A stretch of 64,000 bases of DNA from Streptomyces noursei ATCC 11455. Lineage in GTDB: Bacteria > Actinomycetota > Actinomycetes > Streptomycetales > Streptomycetaceae. Shown in pieces: positions 60,616 through 64,000 of this stretch. The translations under genes were made by a program, and so were the position numbers. The stretch spans positions 9,610,001-9,674,000 of the forward strand of contig NZ_CP011533.1 in NCBI RefSeq assembly GCF_001704275.1, given 5' to 3'. The notes beneath the pieces were generated by a model. That model was not told where the DNA came from. It worked only from the letters and a program-made list of their open reading frames with translations, and did not search any database. Each line of letters begins with the position of its first letter. Position 1 is the stretch's first letter.

Positions 60616-61730
60616 CCCCTGCATGAGCTGCACAAATTCGTTCCGGCGACGGTTTCTTGTGCTGTTCTGGTTCGGGCATGTGCGCGCTTAGCGGACATTT
60701 TTATTAGGTGTGGTTGGCGTGTTGCGTGTGTGCTTGGGGTTCCGAGGCTCTGGGAGGGGTGTGAGGGCTGCGGGTTGGAGGGGGCCGTCGGAGTTGGAGA
60801 GGCGGTTTCGGGTGGCGGTGTAGCGGGCTGTGACGCGAGGCTATCGAGTTTTGAGGGGTCGGGGTTGTGGGCGCGGAGAAGTGGGTGTTCGAGGAGGGTG
60901 GTGAGGGCGGTTGGGGTGAGTGGGGGGTGCCAGGTGGGCCAGGTGAGGGTGGGGCCGTCGGGGGTGGTTTCCCAGCTGGTGGTGTGGCCGCGGCGGGCGG
61001 TGCCGGTGAGGCGGAAGGTGGCGAAGGAGTGGAGGGCGAGCCAGGTGGCGCCGGGGACGCCTTGTTGGGCGGGTTTGCCGTGGCTGGTGGTGTGTGCGTC
61101 GCCGGCGGAGGCGTGGTCGAGGTTGGCGCCGGTATAGCCCTCAACCCGCCGCCACGCGGTGAGGGCTGCCAGCAGGTGGCTGGGGTCCTTGCGGCAGAGC
61201 TCAGCTGCCTTGGTCCAGTTGTTCGCCAGTGTCATTCCCCCACTGGGGGCGAACAGCGGTGTGGTCTTGGTGTAGAGGCTCTCGATGGGACCGGGTTTGG
61301 CGCCGCTGGTGGGGGGTGCCAGGTGGAGTTGGTTGACCAGCGCGGTGAACCAGTGGGCGACGGGGGAGTGGTCGAGGCGCTCGGCGGTGGTGTGTTCGCG
61401 TAGGCGCCTCAGGGCCATGGCGATTGGCATTCTGAGCGGCTCATTGGGCGTCTTCTCAGCGGCCTCGTGTCGCGGGAGGGAGAGGATTCCGGGCGCGATG
61501 GGCAGCGGCTCGGTTTCGGGTGTGGTGGGCAGATGAGTGCGGAGGAGTCCGGCGACCGCTTCGTGGGTGAAGGGCTGGTGGGTGTGGAGGACGGCGGGCC
61601 CGGTGGGACTGCGCCAGGACAGGCGGGGGGTGTGGTCGAGGCTGAGGGCGGTCAGTTCGAGGACGCCGAGAGCAGCGAGGAACCCGAGGGCCGAGTTTCC
61701 ACGAAGGGCGGGTAGTTCCAGCTCGTGCAT
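60546..61730 (-). CDS. Probable type I-G CRISPR-associated protein (Cas3-extension / Csx17-like)
   Basis: The 394-residue frame begins MHELELPALRGNSALGFLAA LGVLEL; this start is the pattern I associate with large type I-G (former I-U) effector-related proteins that follow cas3. It includes an acidic middle and IESLYTKTTPLFAPSGGMTL, GYTGANLDHASAGDAHTTSH. ATG 61730 follows the cas3 stop by one base, so they are one operon. The frame has no stop before the CRISPR leader: its last 35 or so codons pass through the leader and two repeats. A -1 or +1 frame stops at 60704, so the natural end is probably there or nearby and a base has been gained or lost. The family assignment within type I is from memory. 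Confidence 0.6.
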   Translation of the reverse strand: MHELELPALRGNSALGFLAALGVLELTALSLDHTPRLSWRSPTGPAVLHTHQPFTHEAVAGLLRTHLPTTPETEPLPIAPGILSLPRHEAAEKTPNEPLRMPIAMALRRLREHTTAERLDHSPVAHWFTALVNQLHLAPPTSGAKPGPIESLYTKTTPLFAPSGGMTLANNWTKAAELCRKDPSHLLAALTAWRRVEGYTGANLDHASAGDAHTTSHGKPAQQGVPGATWLALHSFATFRLTGTARRGHTTSWETTPDGPTLTWPTWHPPLTPTALTTLLEHPLLRAHNPDPSKLDSLASQPATPPPETASPTPTAPSNPQPSHPSQSLGTPSTHATRQPHLIKMSAKRAHARTRTAQETVAGTNLCSSCRGISAVHSRGTTAARRGRPRRRGR

Positions 61731-61731
61731 T

Positions 61732-62048
61732 TCAGGTGCCTTCTTCCGAGCAGGCCATGTCGGCCAGGCGGACGGTCGCTTCGAGCAGGGCCAGGCCCCA
61801 GGGCCCGTAGCGGCGGTTGAGAGCGGCGAACCGATCGGGGCCGTCCCAGTCCACACCCATCGCTGCGCTGCTGATCGTGACCTGCTGCTGGTCCGGCATT
61901 GTGCAGGTCACCTCGACCGGATCTGGGTCGGGGACCGGGGGCAGGAGGGGGCGGGCGTGGCCGTGGTGGGAGGCAACGAGATGCACCAGCAGTTCTTCGT
62001 CCTGGCCGTCGGTGTGCGGGGGATTGGTGGTCAGCCAGGCGGCGACGG
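61732..62048 (-). pseudogene. cas3: cas3 3' remnant (HD nuclease part)
   Basis: Only the end of the gene: DEELLVHLVASHHGHARPLL, WDGPDRFAALNRRYGPWGLA, LLEATVRLADMACSEEGT and TGA 61732. The H-H-G-x-x-R-P motif and RYGPWGLALLEA-VRLAD are typical of the C-terminal HD domain of type I-G Cas3. The helicase part and the first metal ligands of the HD domain are missing, removed at the IS982 element. The ATG at 62082 that seems to start the frame lies in the IS982 end. No interference is possible from this copy. Confidence 0.75.
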
Positions 62049-63022
62049 CTAGATGAATGAGTCCGATGTCTTCAGTGGTCATACGCGATCAGTGATCGTT
62101 TGGCTGGGGCGTTGGTGGTCCAGTTGTGCCAGATCACCGTGGCCAGGGCGAGGAGTCGTTGACCGGTGCGGGCGAAGACACCGGCGAGTGTTCGGCCTCC
62201 GTGTTGTTCCAGGCTGAGCTGGCCTTTGAGGGTGTCGAATACCGCCTCGATCCACTGGCGGACGTGGGCCAGGCGTCCATGTCGGACAGGCTCGTTCTTC
62301 ATGTCCGGCCGCACCAGATGGACGCCCAGGCACTCTTCGAGGAACGCCTCGAACTCCCGCCCGGCGAAGCCCTTGTCCGCGAGGATCACTTGACCGGAGC
62401 GGATGAGGTGGTGGTCGCGTTCCAGCAGCGCGGTCATCACCTGACGTTCACCGAGTTTGGGGTTGGCCAGGCACCAGGACACCGGCATGCCCTCGGCGGT
62501 GGTCAGCAGGTAGAGCCGGAATCCCCAGAAGAAGCGGGAATGGCTTGGGCAGTAGCCGTATCCGGCGTGCCCGGCCAGGTCGGAGCGTTTGACTGTCTCG
62601 CGGGAGGCCGCGCAGGGCACAGGTGTGGAATCGATCAACCGCAGGTTGTCGTTCCACGTGGGAACCTGCCTGGCCAAGGTCTCGATCACGCGGCTGATCA
62701 GCGGGCCGGCTGCGTTGAGGCGCTTGTTGTAGGCGGACTGTTGGGGTAGATAGCGAAAGAGGTGTCCCAGGCGGGCGTGTACGAAGCGGATCCAGTGCCT
62801 GGCTGAGGGAAAGCCCAGCAGGACCTGGGCGACGGCCAGGCACAGCAGTTCGGCGTCTGTCAGTTTCGGGGGTCGCCCGATCCGGCGACGCGGGGCCACA
62901 TGGTCGTCGATGAACACGTACAGTGCCGCCAGAAGGGCGTCCAGGTTTGTCGTCACACACGAGCCAACGGGCGCCCTTCGCCATGGTCGCGGCCAGCACA
63001 AACATCGGACTCATTCATCTAG
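62049..63022 (-). mobile_element. IS982-family element truncating cas3
   Basis: Inverted repeats of 21 bp, CTAGATGAATGAGTCCGATG plus T (62049-62069) and its complement (63002-63022). Left flank is cas3; right flank is another IS. No target duplication and no cas3 continuation on the right, so a deletion went with it. Confidence 0.82.
62072..62956 (-). CDS. IS982-family transposase
   Basis: 294 residues from GTG 62956 (VTTNLDALLAALYVFIDDHV); the longer frame to 63001 would start in the terminal repeat. DDE motifs: NLRLIDSTPVPCAASRETVK (Asp), GQVILADKGFAGREFEAFLE (Asp), VRQWIEAVFDTLKGQLSLEQ (Glu). Intact and ending inside the left terminal repeat. Confidence 0.92.
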   Translation of the reverse strand: MTTNLDALLAALYVFIDDHVAPRRRIGRPPKLTDAELLCLAVAQVLLGFPSARHWIRFVHARLGHLFRYLPQQSAYNKRLNAAGPLISRVIETLARQVPTWNDNLRLIDSTPVPCAASRETVKRSDLAGHAGYGYCPSHSRFFWGFRLYLLTTAEGMPVSWCLANPKLGERQVMTALLERDHHLIRSGQVILADKGFAGREFEAFLEECLGVHLVRPDMKNEPVRHGRLAHVRQWIEAVFDTLKGQLSLEQHGGRTLAGVFARTGQRLLALATVIWHNWTTNAPAKRSLIAYDH

Positions 63023-64000
63023 GGCCTGTATCGGGTCGTGATCAATCTGCGGAATCGGCCTGCGTCGCGTGGCACGTCCTGGTAGATCGTCTTTCATGAC
63101 GCGGGTGCAACTGACTGATGAAGAGTGGGAGTTCATCGGGCCGTACCTACCGATAGGCAGGTACGGCCCGTATCCCGAACGGCTGCGGCAGCAGTTCGAG
63201 GGCGTGATCTGGAAGTTCAGGTCGGGCGGGCAATGGAGGGAGATGCCGCAGAAGTTCGGAGCCTGGTCCACCGTCCACAACCGTTTTCGCCAGTGGCGGG
63301 ACGCCGGCGTCTTCGAGACCCTGCTGGAGGGCCTGATCGCCGAGGCTGCCAAGCGGGACGAGGTGGACTTGTCCCTGGTCAGCGTGGACTCCACCACCAC
63401 TCGCGCCCACCACGACGCCGCCGGGATGCACCTGGATGACGAAGTCCTGACCGCCCTGGAGAAAGCCGCCGCCGAGGAGGAGAAGGCCCGGCAAAAGGGG
63501 GCAGCCCGGAAGGACAAGGCGGACAGGACGGCGATCCCGTCCGCGAGGAGCGAAGACGCCTTCGACGCCGGCACCGAGTCCGGCTGAAGGCCGCCCTGCT
63601 GGGGCGCTCGCGGGGCGGACAGACCAGCAAGGTCCACCTCGCCGCCGACCGCCAGTGCCGCCCACTCGCGATCATCCTGACCGCCGGACAGGCCGCCGAC
63701 AGCCCTCAGTTCATCCCCGTGCTGAAGAAGATCCGGGTCCGCGGCCCCATCGGGCGTCCCCGCACCCGCCCCGACGCGGTCGCCGGCGACAAGGCGTACT
63801 CCTCCCGTGGCAACCGCGCCTACCTGCGCAAACGCCAGATCAAGGCGGTCATACCAGAGAAGAAGGACCAGGCTGCCAACCGGAAGAAGAAGGGCCGCCG
63901 AGGCGGCCGGCCCCTCAGCCACGACGCCGAGCTCTACAAGGTGAGGAACACGGTTGAGCGCCTGATCAACAAGCTGAAAGCCTGGCGTGGCATCGCCACC
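63022..64000 (+). mobile_element. IS5-family (IS427-type) element, right end outside window
   Basis: Left terminal repeat GGGCCTGTATCGGGTCGTGA abuts the IS982 repeat. The transposase gene reaches the window edge. Confidence 0.82.
63096..64000 (+). CDS. IS427-type transposase in two frames, incomplete
   Basis: From ATG 63096 the first frame gives the DNA-binding half and first Asp: MTRVQLTDEEWEFIGPYLPI, GQWREMPQKFGAWSTVHNRF, LSLVSVDSTTTRAHHDAAGM. It ends at TGA 63585. The second half is in the -1 frame: LKAALLGRSRGGQTSKVHLA, DAVAGDKAYSSRGNRAYLRK (second Asp), ELYKVRNTVERLINKLKAWR (Glu). A canonical A_AAG_GGG slippery heptamer lies in the correct phase at 63494-63500, and IS427-type elements are known to use such shifts, so this is probably a natural two-frame gene. 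The last codons are beyond the window. Confidence 0.85.

Noticed and set aside
60136..61137. Plus-strand frame of 333 codons across the CRISPR array and cas gene
   Set aside because: It translates the repeats (LLWCRGCGPRRC) and the antisense of the cas gene; repeats and spacers show it is a CRISPR array.
62049..62082. Start codon ATG 62082 as the natural start of a 116-residue protein
   Set aside because: The first 11 codons lie in the IS982 terminal inverted repeat; the real content is a truncated cas3 end.

Overview
The window is high-GC, actinobacterial DNA, almost certainly from a Streptomyces or close relative. The evidence is the GC-rich third codon positions, GTG/TTG starts behind GGAGG-type ribosome sites, a second actinobacterial RNA polymerase alpha gene, an actinobacterial integration host factor (sIHF) gene, an Rpf-like secreted transglycosylase, and the transposon families present. 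It looks like a transposon graveyard of the kind found in chromosome arms or on large linear plasmids. More than half of the 64 kb is insertion sequences (IS): IS5 (several groups), IS3, IS21, IS30, IS110, IS630, IS701, IS982, ISL3, ISAs1, ISAzo13 and an IS256 scrap. Many are nested, and several empty sites can be rebuilt to the base from target-site duplications.

Layout. 1-731: 5' part of a secreted S53 (sedolisin) peptidase. 747-3600: tandem IS5 copies and IS5 debris. 3805-6931: a sugar ABC-transporter operon (binding lipoprotein plus two permeases). 7260-8162: dead IS5. 8172-9592: small HTH protein and an ImmA/IrrE-type metallopeptidase. 10103-16794: IS3, nested IS5 in IS5, then a three-layer nest of ISAs1, ISAs1 and IS110. 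17072-18960: low-GC island with a secreted protein, a DoxX-like membrane protein, a small membrane protein and a 15-G tract. 19906-24894: IS701, IS630 inside IS630, IS5. 24900-26129: GT81-like glycosyltransferase. 26854-28899: ISAs1 debris and IS630. 28918-29822: EF-hand protein with a leader that is duplicated 5.5 kb away. 30030-34300: ISAs1 debris, IS5, ISAzo13, IS5. 35943-37930: Rpf-like protein and a 2-oxoglutarate/Fe(II) oxygenase. 38020-42495: one IS3 element split by three other IS. 42531-43945: IS debris. 44183-44746: DUF4142 protein. 44909-48117: IS701 carrying ISAzo13. 48255-50303: orphan rpoA paralogue, then a small HTH gene and an sIHF paralogue. 50378-54611: debris and ISL3. 54640-57110: IS21. 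57174-57794: unknown gene with a hairpin terminator and two identical palindromes. 57884-62048: a CRISPR array split by IS21 within a repeat, plus the remains of a cas operon (probably type I-G). 62049-64000: IS982 and an IS5/IS427-type element running off the window.

How it fits together. The non-transposon cargo is in small islands of one to three genes. Most have lost their usual neighbours: transporter without hydrolase or regulator, rpoA without ribosomal genes, CRISPR without adaptation genes and with a truncated cas3. The most notable points are (i) the orphan rpoA next to an sIHF/HTH pair, (ii) the CRISPR-Cas locus dismantled by transposons at both ends, (iii) a canonical -1 slippery site at the same place in two diverged IS701 transposases, leading into a conserved out-of-frame C-terminal extension, and (iv) the duplicated leader upstream of the EF-hand gene. 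All function calls come from reading the translated sequence and from memory of the families; no database search was run.
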